Assembly: GCA_043764015.1 (NCBI GenBank)
Contig: JAYUKY010000098.1
Coordinates: forward strand, 1 to 33,327
Direction of reading: 5' to 3'
From: JANYGM01 sp043764015
GTDB taxonomy: Bacteria; Bacteroidota; Bacteroidia; Cytophagales; Thermonemataceae
DNA length: 33,327 bases
In this document: positions 1 through 7,065 of the stretch, in pieces
How the letters are laid out: every line of letters begins with the position of its first letter
Position numbering within the stretch: the first letter of the stretch is position 1
Translations under genes and position numbers: made by a program
Notes under the pieces: generated by a model
Databases searched by the model: none
The model's input: only the letters and a program-made list of their open reading frames with translations
What the model was told of the DNA's origin: nothing

Positions 1-67
1 TCAATAAATAAAATTATGAGATTTTTTTTAAGTTGTTATTTTTATGAAAATTCCAAGTCATCTTTTA

Positions 68-75
68 TATATTTG
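68..75 (+). promoter_or_regulatory. Possible -7 promoter element of the patatin gene
   Basis: TATATTTG matches the Bacteroidota -7 consensus TAnnTTTG and lies 65 bp before the ATG at 141. I see no good -33 TTG/TTTG at the right distance, so this is a weak call based on one half of the promoter. Confidence 0.35.
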
Positions 76-140
76 CAACGGAACTTTTACAGCAACAATT
101 TATCTATCAAAAACGTAACCAATAATCACAAAAAACGACA

Positions 141-1175
141 ATGGCTAAAACCAACAATACAAACGTAAAACATATTTCTGTTGCTTTGCAAGGCGGAGGC
201 TCACACGGGGCATTCACTTGGGGCGTGTTAGACAGACTTTTGCAACAAGAAGACCTCGTTTTAGATGGTTTTTGTGGCACAAGTGCGGGAGCTATGAATG
301 CCACTATTTTGGCGCACGGTCTGCAACTAGGCGGTAGAGAAAAAGCAAGAGAACTGTTGAAACTTTTTTGGACGAAAATCTCCAAAGCCTCCGCACAATC
401 TATGATGCAACCTACTTGGTTGGATAAAATGATGGGAAAAGGAAATATGGATTTTTCACCCGGCTACCTAATGGGCGAGATTATGGGTATGTTTTTGTCG
501 CCATATCAGACAGGAATGGGTGATGCCAACCCATTGAAAGATATTTTGCTTAGTATTGTGGATTTTGAAAAACTAAAATCTTGCACAAAAACTAAACTTT
601 TTGTTTGCGCCACAGACGTAAAACAAGGGAAAGCAAAGGTTTTTGATATGACACATATTTCAGTTGATGCCGTAATGGCTTCTGGTTGCTTGCCTTTTAT
701 GTTTAAAGCCGTGAATATCAACGGAGTAGATTATTGGGACGGTGGCTATATGGGCAATCCGCCTATCTCGCCACTCATCAACCAAACTGACACAACGGAT
801 ATTTTGATAGTACAAATAAATCCTATTGTCATCAAAGAAACGCCTACTACGCCTATTGATATCAAAGATAGAGTAAATGAAATCAATTTTAATGCAAGTT
901 TGATACTGGAAATGGACAAACTGGAGCTTATTTCTCGTATGATTGATGCTGGTGTTAAGTTTGATGAAAAACTTTTCAGAAAAATACATATTCATAATAT
1001 CAACCCTGAAAGTGATATTGCTCACTTCAACGTATCAAGCAAAATCAATGCAAGTGCGGAGTTTTTGGAGTATCTGTTCAATCTTGGAACAAATTATGCT
1101 GATGAATGGATTACTAAAAATTACAATGATATTGGAAAAAAATCTACATGTGATGTAATAGAAACTTTTTTGTAA
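141..1175 (+). CDS. Patatin-like phospholipase family protein
   Basis: A 344-residue cytoplasmic-looking protein of the patatin-like serine lipase family, expected to cleave acyl esters of phospholipids or related lipids with a Ser-Asp dyad. All three family signatures are visible: the glycine-rich oxyanion loop GGGSHGAF at about residues 18-25, the nucleophile elbow GTSAG with Ser48, and the DGG motif with Asp200 (YWDGGYMG). There is no signal peptide or membrane segment, so an intracellular enzyme is likely. The ATG at 141 fits because the oxyanion loop follows the usual short N-terminus. It stands alone, with a terminator hairpin about 35 bp after the stop. Family and catalytic residues are clear; the substrate cannot be told from the sequence. 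Confidence 0.93.
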   Translation: MAKTNNTNVKHISVALQGGGSHGAFTWGVLDRLLQQEDLVLDGFCGTSAGAMNATILAHGLQLGGREKARELLKLFWTKISKASAQSMMQPTWLDKMMGKGNMDFSPGYLMGEIMGMFLSPYQTGMGDANPLKDILLSIVDFEKLKSCTKTKLFVCATDVKQGKAKVFDMTHISVDAVMASGCLPFMFKAVNINGVDYWDGGYMGNPPISPLINQTDTTDILIVQINPIVIKETPTTPIDIKDRVNEINFNASLILEMDKLELISRMIDAGVKFDEKLFRKIHIHNINPESDIAHFNVSSKINASAEFLEYLFNLGTNYADEWITKNYNDIGKKSTCDVIETFL

Positions 1176-1210
1176 GAAGTTTTTAAAATTCTGCCATCAA
1201 ATCTAAAATA

Positions 1211-1250
1211 AAAAATCCTTCAAAACTTTTTAGTTTTGGAAGGATTTTTT
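1211..1250 (+). terminator. Rho-independent terminator after the patatin gene
   Basis: A stem AAAAATCCTTCAAAACT pairs with AGTTTTGGAAGGATTTTT around a short T-rich loop, with one bulged base, and ends in a T run. It starts 35 bp after the stop codon at 1175. Because both sides carry A/T runs it could work in either direction. Confidence 0.8.
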
Positions 1251-1536
1251 GTGTTTTTATAAAAATAAATATGATTATTTTTATAAAATATATGATTATT
1301 CCAATGTGAGGGTATTTGTAGGGGTAGCTTTTTTGGAGGTTTGCTAAGTTTTTTGCTGATTTGTACAGATAAAAAAGGAAAAGTGTAAAAATAATGTGTT
1401 GCAACATTCTATAAAAAATTAAGAAAAAACAACTTTTTAAAATATCAAAAATTTTACTTTTAAGATATGGATAGAATAAAATAATAATTCCAAAAATAGT
1501 AAACGCTAAAATCTAATCATTCAAAAACTTTTCAGA

Positions 1537-1618
1537 AAATCAAAAACTTACAATTATAAAAAATAAAAAATAAAAACAGTACCAAATCTAGTAAATCAAA
1601 AACATACAATTATAAAAA
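1537..1618. repeat. Short direct repeat in AT-rich intergenic DNA
   Basis: Two 26-bp copies differing at one base (core CAAAAAC[T/A]TACAATTATA) lie at 1537-1562 and 1593-1618, 56 bp apart. They sit within the AT-rich stretch 1251-1664, in which I see no credible coding sequence and no other feature. Confidence 0.6.
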
Positions 1619-1664
1619 TTATCATTTAACAATATTGAACAAAAACAACTTTTCATTTTATTAC

Positions 1665-1701
1665 AAAGCCACTTCTAAATTAAATTTTTGAAGTGGTTTT
1701 T
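1665..1701. terminator. Hairpin with T tail, possible terminator
   Basis: AAAGCCACTTC pairs with GAAGTGGTTTT (one G-U pair) across a 14-base AT-rich loop and is followed by Ts. No gene directly upstream on the plus strand needs it, so it may be a decayed or orphan terminator. Confidence 0.45.
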
Positions 1702-1715
1702 GTTTAGTAACGTAT

Positions 1716-1861
1716 TGCAAATAAGTTCCTAATTTCAAAAAACTAATTTTTAGGCTACGGTGGCGTAAACGCCACCGCTATACATAAAACCATTTTTGCC
1801 TTTTATATAAAGAGGTGGCGTTTACGCCACCGACTAGGAAGTTATTAACAACTTATTACTT
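1716..1861. repeat. MITE-like palindromic element with two GGTGGCG hairpins
   Basis: Two inverted copies of an 18-bp palindrome, GGTGGCGTAAACGCCACC (about 1759-1776) and GGTGGCGTTTACGCCACC (1814-1831), are enclosed by imperfect terminal inverted repeats: AATAAGTTCCTA on the left (about 1730-1741) and TAGGAAGTTATT on the right (1835-1846). The right arm, with its continuation ACAACTTATTACT, resembles the sequence at about 4368-4393. There is no coding capacity. It looks like a non-autonomous mobile or REP-like element, which is inference from structure. Confidence 0.7.
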
Positions 1862-1919
1862 ATGTATTAGTTTTAGTAATATTTTTTCGTTTTTAGCTTA
1901 TTTTTGTGTTTATTTGCAT

Positions 1920-1927
1920 TATTTTTG
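1920..1927 (+). promoter_or_regulatory. Possible -7 promoter element of the MORN-protein gene
   Basis: TATTTTTG matches TAnnTTTG, and a second identical box lies at 1899-1906. Both are upstream of the ATG at 1987. In such T-rich DNA chance matches are expected, so confidence is modest. Confidence 0.35.
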
Positions 1928-1945
1928 TTGAATAACTGTTGTATA

Positions 1946-1974
1946 AACGTAATTCGTAATTGATAATTCGTAAT
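1946..1974. repeat. AATTCGTAATT dispersed repeat, copy 1
   Basis: AACGTAATTCGTAATTG followed by ATAATTCGTAAT. An almost identical copy lies at 26891-26921, also just before a gene start. It ends 12 bp before the ATG at 1987, so it would lie in the promoter or leader of that gene. Confidence 0.7.
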
Positions 1975-1986
1975 AGACTTTCTTAT

Positions 1987-2883
1987 ATGAAAAAATTGAT
2001 TTTTATATTATTTTTCTCGCTTGTATATACGCTTACGTATGCACAAGAGGACCTAGACTTGATGGATTTGGATAATGACACCATTCCTGACCTTGCCGTA
2101 AAGCCTAAAAATGATACTTCTAAGAAAAAATTAGAAAAAGGCACGCTCAAAGTCAAAAAAAATGTGTTTTATGGACTAAAAACCAAGAAAACATTTCTAA
2201 AAAATGGTTCTGTTACTGAAATTTTCAACTATTTACCCAATCAAATAGAAAAACCTGCTAAATATATTGACCAAATTGCTTGGTACAATACCCAAAAACG
2301 CAATATTGCTAACATAGACCCAGCTAAATTTAATAAGAAAATTGGCAAAATCTTACACGGACCTTACAAAAAAATGCAACCTGTCAGAGTAGGCAACAAG
2401 CAAGTAAATATGGTCGTTGAAGAAGGCTTTTATTATGTAGGAACAAAACACGGAAGATGGGAAAAATTTGGAAAGGACGCAATGGACAAGGATTTTGTAT
2501 TGCTAGACAAAACAAAATACGTAAAAGGTTGGCTCAAAGAATCAGAAAAAACTTACTACGACACAGGTAAAAACAAGCTAAAAGAAGTCGTACCTATCAA
2601 AAATGGCAAAAAAGAAGGCAAATATTTTGCTTTCTACGAACACGGAAGAATATCTGTCAGAGGAGAATACCAAAACGGTTTAAGGATAAATAAATGGACA
2701 GAATATCATAATAACGGTGAGAAAAAGAAAGAAACAAAATACCCAAATACATTTATGAACAGGACAGAAAAGCCCTATATTGTAGCCCAATGGGACGAAC
2801 AAGGCAAAAAACTAGCCGTAAATGTTGAAAATGAAACCAAAGAACAACAAGAAGATAGAGAAGATATTTCAGAAGAAGAATAA
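1987..2883 (+). CDS. Secreted MORN_2 / YwqK-family repeat protein
   Basis: A 298-residue exported protein. The ATG at 1987 is preferred over the in-frame ATA at 1960 because it begins a clean signal peptide (MKKLIFILFFSLVYTLTYAQ, cleaved after YA-Q) and because the upstream codons fall in a dispersed repeat. The second half holds MORN_2-like units: residues from about 210 read YYDTGKNKLKE, then KNGKKEGKYFAFYEHGRISVRGEY, then NGLRINKWTEYHNNGEKKKE. Databases often label this fold 'toxin-antitoxin system YwqK family antitoxin', but no toxin gene lies nearby, and in Bacteroidota these are usually stand-alone exported proteins of unknown role. The C-terminus is very acidic (ending in EDREDISEEE). 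Export is well supported; function is unknown. Confidence 0.85.
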   Translation: MKKLIFILFFSLVYTLTYAQEDLDLMDLDNDTIPDLAVKPKNDTSKKKLEKGTLKVKKNVFYGLKTKKTFLKNGSVTEIFNYLPNQIEKPAKYIDQIAWYNTQKRNIANIDPAKFNKKIGKILHGPYKKMQPVRVGNKQVNMVVEEGFYYVGTKHGRWEKFGKDAMDKDFVLLDKTKYVKGWLKESEKTYYDTGKNKLKEVVPIKNGKKEGKYFAFYEHGRISVRGEYQNGLRINKWTEYHNNGEKKKETKYPNTFMNRTEKPYIVAQWDEQGKKLAVNVENETKEQQEDREDISEEE

Positions 2884-2927
2884 TTTTTTAGGTACGAAGT
2901 TTGAGGTACGAAGTACGAAAATACAAC

Positions 2928-4313
2928 TCATAATTCACTAATTCCTAAGTAGTTAAACGGTGTGATTTGCAATAATTCATTTTTTAATTCTTCTGAAATT
3001 TCTAAGTTTCTGATAAAATCTTGGATAGTTTTTTGCGTTATTTTCTCGTTTTTTCGTGTAAGATTTTTCATTATTTCGTATGGTTTTGGAAAGCCCTCAC
3101 GCCTTAAAATAGTTTGTATTCCTTCAGAAATGACTGCCCAATTATCTTCCAAATCAGCTAAAATAATGCTTTCATTAAGTTCTAACTTACTAAATCCTTT
3201 TAAAAGAGAATTGTAAGCAATCAAGCTATGCGCAAGAGGAACGCCCAAATTTCGTAAAACGGTAGAATCTGTGAGGTCTCTTTGTAGGCGTGAAATAGGT
3301 AATTTTTCAGAAAAATGCGAAAAAATAGCATTTGCCATTCCCAAATTTCCTTCCGAGTTTTCAAAATCAATAGGGTTTACTTTATGTGGCATTGCAGACG
3401 ACCCAACCTCATTTTCTTTGATTTTTTGAGTAAAATAATTCATAGAAATATATTGCCAAACATCTCTATTCAAATCAATTAAAATAGTATTGATGCGTCT
3501 AAAATTATCACAAAGTGCCGCCAAATTGTCGTAATGCTCTATTTGTGTGGTGTATTTGCTTCTTTTTAGACTATTTCCCAAATCATTTCCTAAAATATTT
3601 TCTACAAAATTTTCCGCAAAACTCACCCAATCAATATGCGGATAGGCAACAAAATGCGCATTAAAATTGCCTGTTGCTCCACCAAACTTTGCAGAAAAAG
3701 GAATTTTTTTAAGTGTATCTATTTGATTATTAAGTCGTTCTACAAAAACTAATAATTCTTTTCCTACGGTTGTGGGCGTGGCTGCCTGCCCGTGTGTACG
3801 TGCGAGCATTGGCGTATTTTTCCATAAATTTGCTTTTTCTTCCAAAATAAAGCTAATTTTCTCCAAAATTGGTAGCATCACCTGCGCCATTGCACGTGCC
3901 AGCGCAAGCGGAATAGCAGTATTATTGATGTCTTGCGAGGTAAGCGCAAAATGTATAAACTCTTGATAATCAGTAAGTTTTATATTTTTATTTTCAAATA
4001 TTATGTTTTCAAAACAATTTTTAAGATAATATTCTATTGCTTTAATGTCATGGTTGGTAGTTTTCTCTATTTCCTTGATTTCTTGGGCTTTATCTTCTGT
4101 AAAATTCCTATAAATATCTCTTAGAACCTCAAAACTACTTTCTAAGTTTTTAAGTTGTGGTAGTGTAGGGCAAAGCGCAATAAAATACTCAATTTCCACT
4201 TCCAAACGGTGTTTTGTGAGCGCAAATTCTGAAAAATAATTGCTCAAAACACTTGTTTGGGCATAATATCTTCCGTCTATTGGTGAAATGGCATTAAGTA
4301 GGGAAAGAGGCAT
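2928..4313 (-). CDS. purB: Adenylosuccinate lyase
   Basis: A 461-residue enzyme of the fumarase/aspartase superfamily acting twice in purine synthesis: it releases fumarate from SAICAR and from adenylosuccinate. The N-terminus (SPIDGRYYAQTSVLSNYFSE) is the PurB hallmark of the long E. coli-type branch, and the length fits that branch (about 456 residues). The catalytic histidine motif THGQAATP lies near residue 171, and the superfamily signature GSSAMPHKVNP, which carries the flexible catalytic-serine loop, lies near residues 303-313. It is a homotetramer in characterised relatives. The gene is transcribed alone on the minus strand; a palindromic repeat (4332-4364) lies directly upstream of its start. 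The assignment is secure. Confidence 0.97.
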   Translation of the reverse strand: MPLSLLNAISPIDGRYYAQTSVLSNYFSEFALTKHRLEVEIEYFIALCPTLPQLKNLESSFEVLRDIYRNFTEDKAQEIKEIEKTTNHDIKAIEYYLKNCFENIIFENKNIKLTDYQEFIHFALTSQDINNTAIPLALARAMAQVMLPILEKISFILEEKANLWKNTPMLARTHGQAATPTTVGKELLVFVERLNNQIDTLKKIPFSAKFGGATGNFNAHFVAYPHIDWVSFAENFVENILGNDLGNSLKRSKYTTQIEHYDNLAALCDNFRRINTILIDLNRDVWQYISMNYFTQKIKENEVGSSAMPHKVNPIDFENSEGNLGMANAIFSHFSEKLPISRLQRDLTDSTVLRNLGVPLAHSLIAYNSLLKGFSKLELNESIILADLEDNWAVISEGIQTILRREGFPKPYEIMKNLTRKNEKITQKTIQDFIRNLEISEELKNELLQITPFNYLGISEL

Positions 4314-4331
4314 TTTTGAGTTGGGATTGAG

Positions 4332-4364
4332 AACTTCCCGAAAGTTGGAAACTTTCGGGAAGTT
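4332..4364. repeat. AACTTCCCGAAAGTT palindromic repeat, copy A
   Basis: A perfect 15-bp inverted repeat (AACTTCCCGAAAGTT, 3-base spacer GGA, AACTTTCGGGAAGTT). The same hairpin with spacer TCT lies at 21945-21977, and a half copy ends the nested palindrome near 18146. It sits between the divergent starts of purB and the gene at 4480. Confidence 0.85.
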
Positions 4365-4367
4365 TAG

Positions 4368-4393
4368 TAGGAAGTTATTTACAATGCATTACT
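4368..4393. repeat. Half copy of the TAGGAAGTTATT terminal repeat
   Basis: TAGGAAGTTATTTACAATGC and the following ATTACT match the right end of the element at 1716-1861 (TAGGAAGTTATTAACAACTT then ATTACT). It lies directly after palindrome copy A, which suggests that these repeat ends are modular. Confidence 0.55.
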
Positions 4394-4432
4394 AAAAACG
4401 TGAATTATCTTTTATTCTAGCGTAAAATTGCG

Positions 4433-4440
4433 TATTTTTG
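4433..4440 (+). promoter_or_regulatory. -7 promoter element before the one-TM protein gene
   Basis: TATTTTTG fits TAnnTTTG exactly. Transcription from it would begin near 4447, downstream of the possible TTG start at 4438, which argues for translation starting at the ATG at 4480. Confidence 0.5.
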
Positions 4441-4479
4441 CCTGAATTTCCAAATAAACAAAAACTTAAAACATTTAAA

Positions 4480-5163
4480 ATGATTTTTCTACAAACTATC
4501 AAAATGATTGAAAAAGCCACCAAAGAGGCTGATGGCTCACTTTCTATTGTGCTTATTATGGCGGCTATTGTGCTTTCTGGCGTGGTGATTTATTACCTCA
4601 AAACGGTGGCTGTTAAGGAAAGTAAAAAAATAGTTTTGCAATTTGAAAACCTCGCTAAAAAACTAAATCTGCCCCTAGATGTCACCAAACAGCTCGGAGA
4701 AGATATTTTCCCACGAATGGAAGGCATCTACGAAAAGCGAAATATTGTGATTGAGCGCACAGAAGAGGAAAAATATAATTATTTTGTTGTAAGTATTTCT
4801 GTCAATAATCCTGAAAACTTACATTGGTTAGTCATTCCAAAAAATCATCTTAAAGAAAAAGATTTGTTGCCTGCTACAGATTTACTACTTTTGGGAGATG
4901 CTCTTTTTGATAAAAATTTTCAAGTAGTTGGTACTGATAATGAGCAAGTTAAATCATTTTTGAATAATGATTTAAAGAGATTTTTGACTACTCACGAGCC
5001 AATAAACACGGCTTTTAATACTTTTATCCTATTCAAAAACCGCTTAACATTTGTGTTGGTTTCACGACCAAAACCATTAAAAAATGATTTGATTTTGGAG
5101 GTTTGCAGGCAGTTTTTGTATGATTTAGCCAATAAATTAGAAAAATCTGAAAGAGTAAAATAA
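4480..5163 (+). CDS. Single-pass membrane protein of unknown function
   Basis: About 227 residues. The frame is open back to a TTG at 4438, but a -7 element overlaps that codon, so the ATG at 4480 (or the one at 4504) is the likelier start. One membrane helix lies near residues 19-39 (LSIVLIMAAIVLSGVVIYYL), followed by a soluble domain. That domain contains the pattern GDALFDKNFQVVGTDNEQVK followed by FLNNDLKRFL. It resembles the 'GD..FD..F.V.G.D...V...L' core seen in several uncharacterised bacterial membrane-tethered proteins (DUF3137-like); that resemblance is recalled, not computed. The gene ends 4 bp before the 3' end of the convergent rnpB. Function unknown. Confidence 0.8.
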   Translation: MIFLQTIKMIEKATKEADGSLSIVLIMAAIVLSGVVIYYLKTVAVKESKKIVLQFENLAKKLNLPLDVTKQLGEDIFPRMEGIYEKRNIVIERTEEEKYNYFVVSISVNNPENLHWLVIPKNHLKEKDLLPATDLLLLGDALFDKNFQVVGTDNEQVKSFLNNDLKRFLTTHEPINTAFNTFILFKNRLTFVLVSRPKPLKNDLILEVCRQFLYDLANKLEKSERVK

Positions 5164-5167
5164 AAAA

Positions 5168-5645
5168 CATTCATCTATAAGCTGGGTTCTGTTTCTGCAG
5201 TTTTCTGTAATTTCTTACATCAACTGCAAATGCCTATCATTTATCTAGGCTTGCATTCACACGCAAGCTCAATCAACCTACCCGCAAGCTCCGACGAGCA
5301 GCCTTTTATGCTTTTCCGCAAAACGCAGCCACGTTTTACGAAAAAATATTGCGCTTGCATATTTGGTCTTTCAACACATAAGGTTTGCCGTTGCCCTTTT
5401 TGTCGCCAAAAAAGCGGTAGTCTCTTACACTACCTTTTCACCCTTACAAAACATATTACCACGTTGTGGCACTATGTTTTGCGGTTATTTTCTGTGGTAC
5501 TAGCTGTCGTACATTCGTTGCCAAATGCACGCCTTTCCGTTAGAAAGTATGTTGCTCTATGTTGCCCAGACTTTCCTCTCGTCTTGCGCCTACGTTTTGC
5601 AAGGGCAAACACGCAAGCGCAACACCAGTGATAAGCCAATGAATG
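5168..5645 (-). ncRNA. rnpB: RNase P RNA, bacterial class A
   Basis: The catalytic RNA that trims the 5' leader of pre-tRNAs. Read on the minus strand, the conserved pieces come in the right order: GAGGAAAGTCTGGGCAACA near the 5' end, GTAAGAGACTACCGC, then GGCAAACCTTATG with AAAGACCAAATA, then GGGTAGGTTGATTGAGC, and the 3' end ACAGAACCCAGCTTATAG. The terminal P1 strands ATTCAT and ATGAAT at 5645 and 5168 set the ends. A T-rich tract follows on the minus strand (TTTTTTATTTT), so P1 plus this tract probably forms the terminator. At about 478 nt it is longer than the usual 350-400 nt, implying extended peripheral helices. The plus-strand open frame at 5230-5631 is not a gene. Confidence 0.95.
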
Positions 5646-5651
5646 TTAGCG

Positions 5652-5659
5652 CAAATATA
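5652..5659 (-). promoter_or_regulatory. -7 promoter element of rnpB
   Basis: CAAATATA on the plus strand reads TATATTTG on the minus strand, an exact TAnnTTTG box. It ends seven bases before the P1 helix of rnpB, the expected spacing to the transcript start. Confidence 0.6.
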
Positions 5660-5743
5660 ATGATTTTTCATTGAAAATTCCGTAATGTATGAAACTAAAA
5701 CTTAAAAAAAGAGTTTTAATTTTTCAATGCACTAATTATTTCT

Positions 5744-5751
5744 TATATTTG
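5744..5751 (+). promoter_or_regulatory. -7 promoter element of alkB
   Basis: TATATTTG fits TAnnTTTG and is the only good box between rnpB and alkB on this strand. If used, the mRNA would begin near 5758 and carry both hairpins at 5763-5893 in a 5' leader of about 150 nt. Confidence 0.5.
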
Positions 5752-5762
5752 CGTAATTACAA

Positions 5763-5893
5763 TTTTAAAAAGAGGTTATGGTCTGTACCGTAGGGTAACG
5801 AAGGTCTGACCATAATCCCTTTTTAAAATGAACTTACTCTTTTTTATTATTGGTCAGACCTCCGTTCCTACGGTACAGACCAATAATAAAAAA
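5763..5893. repeat. Pair of inverted hairpin repeats in the alkB leader
   Basis: Two copies of a core (GGTCTGTACCGTAGG, AACG, AGGTCTGACC) lie in opposite orientation at about 5780-5811 and 5852-5881. Each is enclosed by its own stem: TTTTAAAAAGAGGTTATGGTC with its near-complement (5763-5783/5808-5828), and TTTTTTATTATTGGTC with its perfect complement (5840-5855/5878-5893). The two copies can also pair with each other over about 38 bp. The layout resembles a REP/BIME pair. Confidence 0.8.
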
Positions 5894-5909
5894 CATAAAT
5901 AAAAAAACT

Positions 5910-6998
5910 ATGAAATTTCTTAAAAAAATAGGTTTCTTTTCTGCCTTTATTATGCCTTCTTTGGTTGTTTTGGGCTTTTATTTGGGTGGCTATTGGAATT
6001 TTTTGACACTTGCTTTTACCTTTGCTTTTATTCCTCTTATTGACGAAATAACGGGCAAAGACCGTAAAAATCTGGACGAAAAAACAGAAGTCCCACTTAT
6101 TTCAAATGAACTTTATTACCGTTTTATTACGTATGTTTGGGCGTTTTTTCAGTTGGGCTTTGTCATTTGGGCGACTTCTGTGGCGGCTTTTATTACGCTT
6201 TCTGTGCCAGAATGGATAGGTTTTACTTCTGGGGTGATGATTGTTGCAGGCGGAATTGGCATCACCGTTGCCCACGAGTTGGGGCATAAACAAGATAAAT
6301 TTGAGCTTTTTTGCGCAAAACTTATTTTGATGACTGTTTGTTATATGCACTTTATTGTAGAACACAACAGAGGACATCACGTACACGTTGCAACGCCCCT
6401 AGACAAGGCTACAAGCAAGAAAAATCAAAGTTTTTATGCGTTTTGGGTGCAGTCTGTTGTGGGCGGATACATGAGTGCGTGGCATATTCAAATGGATATT
6501 TTAAGGAAAAAGAATTTGCGTTTTTTCTCTTCCGAAAATGAAATGCTCACTTACACTATTGCCCCAATTTTGTTCATTATGGCACTTACGGCAGGTTTTA
6601 GCTTGTATGCAGGAGCATTTTTGTGGGTTGTGCCTGTGTTTTTTGTGGTGCAAAGTGTTTTAAGTTTCACAATGCTAGAACTTGTAAATTATATTGAACA
6701 TTACGGAATTGTGCGTAAACAACTAGAAAATGGTCGTTATGAGCGTGTTACGCACCTACACTCGTGGAATGCAAGCCAAATGATAAGTAATTTCTTTTTG
6801 TTTCAACTACAACGCCATTCAGACCACCACGCCAACGCCTCACGCCGCTACCAAATCTTGCGCCATTTTGACGAAAGCCCACAGTTGCCATTTGGCTATC
6901 CTTTGATGATGGTAATGTCGCTTGTGCCGCCTTTGTGGTTTAAAGTAATGAATAAACAACTCAAAGATTGGGAGGAAAAAGTGTATTTAGCAGCTTAG
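5910..6998 (+). CDS. alkB: Alkane 1-monooxygenase (AlkB-type, membrane di-iron)
   Basis: A 362-residue membrane enzyme that hydroxylates the terminal carbon of alkanes using O2 and electrons from rubredoxin. The di-iron histidine boxes are intact: HELGHK (from His122), EHNRGHH (His152, His156, His157) and RHSDHHA (His303, His306, His307). The AlkB-specific stretch NYIEHYGIVRKQLENGRYER followed by HSWN separates it from fatty-acid desaturases. Several hydrophobic helices precede and separate the boxes. The ATG at 5910 (MKFLKKIGFF) is preferred over an open start at 5850, which lies inside a dispersed repeat. No rubredoxin, rubredoxin reductase or regulator gene is in the window, so electron donors must be encoded elsewhere. 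A related role on other hydrophobic substrates remains possible. Confidence 0.93.
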   Translation: MKFLKKIGFFSAFIMPSLVVLGFYLGGYWNFLTLAFTFAFIPLIDEITGKDRKNLDEKTEVPLISNELYYRFITYVWAFFQLGFVIWATSVAAFITLSVPEWIGFTSGVMIVAGGIGITVAHELGHKQDKFELFCAKLILMTVCYMHFIVEHNRGHHVHVATPLDKATSKKNQSFYAFWVQSVVGGYMSAWHIQMDILRKKNLRFFSSENEMLTYTIAPILFIMALTAGFSLYAGAFLWVVPVFFVVQSVLSFTMLELVNYIEHYGIVRKQLENGRYERVTHLHSWNASQMISNFFLFQLQRHSDHHANASRRYQILRHFDESPQLPFGYPLMMVMSLVPPLWFKVMNKQLKDWEEKVYLAA

Positions 6999-7017
6999 AA
7001 TGATGATTTAAATCAAA

Positions 7018-7050
7018 AAAAGCCTTCTTTTACATAAAAGAAGGCTTTTG
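7018..7050. terminator. Bidirectional terminator between alkB and the lipoprotein gene
   Basis: A perfect stem AAAAGCCTTCTTTT / AAAAGAAGGCTTTT with a 4-base loop, flanked by A and T runs. It lies 20 bp after the alkB stop and 16 bp beyond the stop of the convergent gene, so it can serve both. Confidence 0.88.
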
Positions 7051-7065
7051 TGTTTTTATATAGGC

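Noticed and set aside
1716..1861. Insertion sequence
   Set aside because: Ends look like inverted repeats but there is no transposase or coding frame, so it is listed only as a MITE-like repeat.
1987..2883. Antitoxin of a toxin-antitoxin pair
   Set aside because: The YwqK label is inherited from databases; the protein has a signal peptide and no toxin gene is adjacent.
5230..5631. 133-codon open frame on the plus strand
   Set aside because: It lies wholly within the RNase P RNA on the opposite strand, and the product (Arg/Cys-rich, no family) looks like translated structural RNA.
5850..5909. Upstream start for alkB (20 extra residues)
   Set aside because: The extra codons lie in the dispersed hairpin repeat; the ATG at 5910 gives a typical AlkB N-terminus.
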